Notes under the pieces: model-generated | What the model saw: only the letters and a program-made list of their open reading frames with translations | What the model was told of the DNA's origin: nothing | Databases searched by the model: none | Program-made: the position numbers and the translations under genes | NCBI RefSeq assembly: GCF_022690685.1 | Contig: NZ_JALCYY010000023.1 | Span: 1-60,216 of the forward strand | Reading direction: 5' to 3' | Origin: Anaeromyxobacter terrae | Lineage (GTDB): Bacteria; Myxococcota; Myxococcia; Myxococcales; Anaeromyxobacteraceae | Length of the DNA: 60,216 nucleotides | Part shown: piece after piece, positions 60,189-60,216 of the stretch | How positions within the stretch are numbered: position 1 is the stretch's first letter | Layout: the number at the start of each line of letters is the position of its first letter

Positions 60189-60216
60189 CGCGGGGGCGCG
60201 GGGAGGAAGAGGCGGG

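Overview
The window is very GC-rich, densely coded DNA with GTG and ATG starts, short intergenic gaps and many unbroken antisense reading frames. The gene content points to a myxobacterium, with Anaeromyxobacter as my best guess from general resemblance. That content includes a eukaryote-type Ser/Thr kinase, multiheme c-type cytochromes, large hybrid histidine kinases, a sigma54 activator, a cysteine-rich repeat lipoprotein and many lipoproteins. There is no rRNA, tRNA, CRISPR array, integrase or transposase that I can support.

Layout. 1-10 kb: the 3' end of a glycolate-oxidase-type Fe-S subunit, a duplicated DUF6328 membrane protein, a Ser/Thr kinase, a translationally coupled pair of flavin-fold proteins (the second with GAF and a possible DNA-binding tail), two overlapping c-type cytochrome genes, a DbpA-like RNA helicase and a PfkB sugar kinase. 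10-22 kb (mostly minus strand): a DUF4382 lipoprotein, a secreted protein, a 1769-residue fused acyl-CoA carboxylase whose biotin-carboxylase module looks dead, an exported methyltransferase, an APC permease, an M49-like metallopeptidase lipoprotein and a DUF2059 protein. 22-36 kb, signalling: SerA; a PilZ + FeeM-like N-acyltransferase coupled to an isoprenylcysteine-methyltransferase-like protein; a histidine kinase/REC/HD-GYP hybrid preceded by a KaiC-like/PPDK fusion; a second DUF2059 protein; a LysR regulator; a MASE1 histidine kinase. 36-46.5 kb: a six-heme NapC-like cytochrome overlapping a patatin lipoprotein, a GIY-YIG protein, a methyltransferase, VOC and DUF475 proteins, an aldo/keto reductase, a PEBP protein, an endonuclease V relative without its catalytic residues, lipoproteins and a thioesterase. 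46.5-60 kb: a 15-repeat cysteine-rich lipoprotein with a fibrinogen-like end, an ACT protein, an HNH protein in a gene-poor stretch, and a PrpR-like sigma54 activator divergent from a fadN-fadA-fadE beta-oxidation operon.

How parts may work together. The fad operon encodes a complete fatty-acid beta-oxidation spiral (dehydrogenase, hydratase/3-hydroxyacyl-CoA dehydrogenase, thiolase). Its divergent neighbour is the obvious candidate regulator, and the gap between them holds a two-copy direct repeat and a weak sigma54-like promoter. Between 23.8 and 31.3 kb a c-di-GMP-binding (PilZ) acyltransferase faces an HD-GYP protein expected to degrade c-di-GMP, so this block may be a small lipid-signal/second-messenger module. 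TAGAAC lies directly upstream of four gene starts in the correct orientation. In two of them it sits exactly 7 nt before a GTG with no Shine-Dalgarno sequence, which suggests leaderless transcripts.
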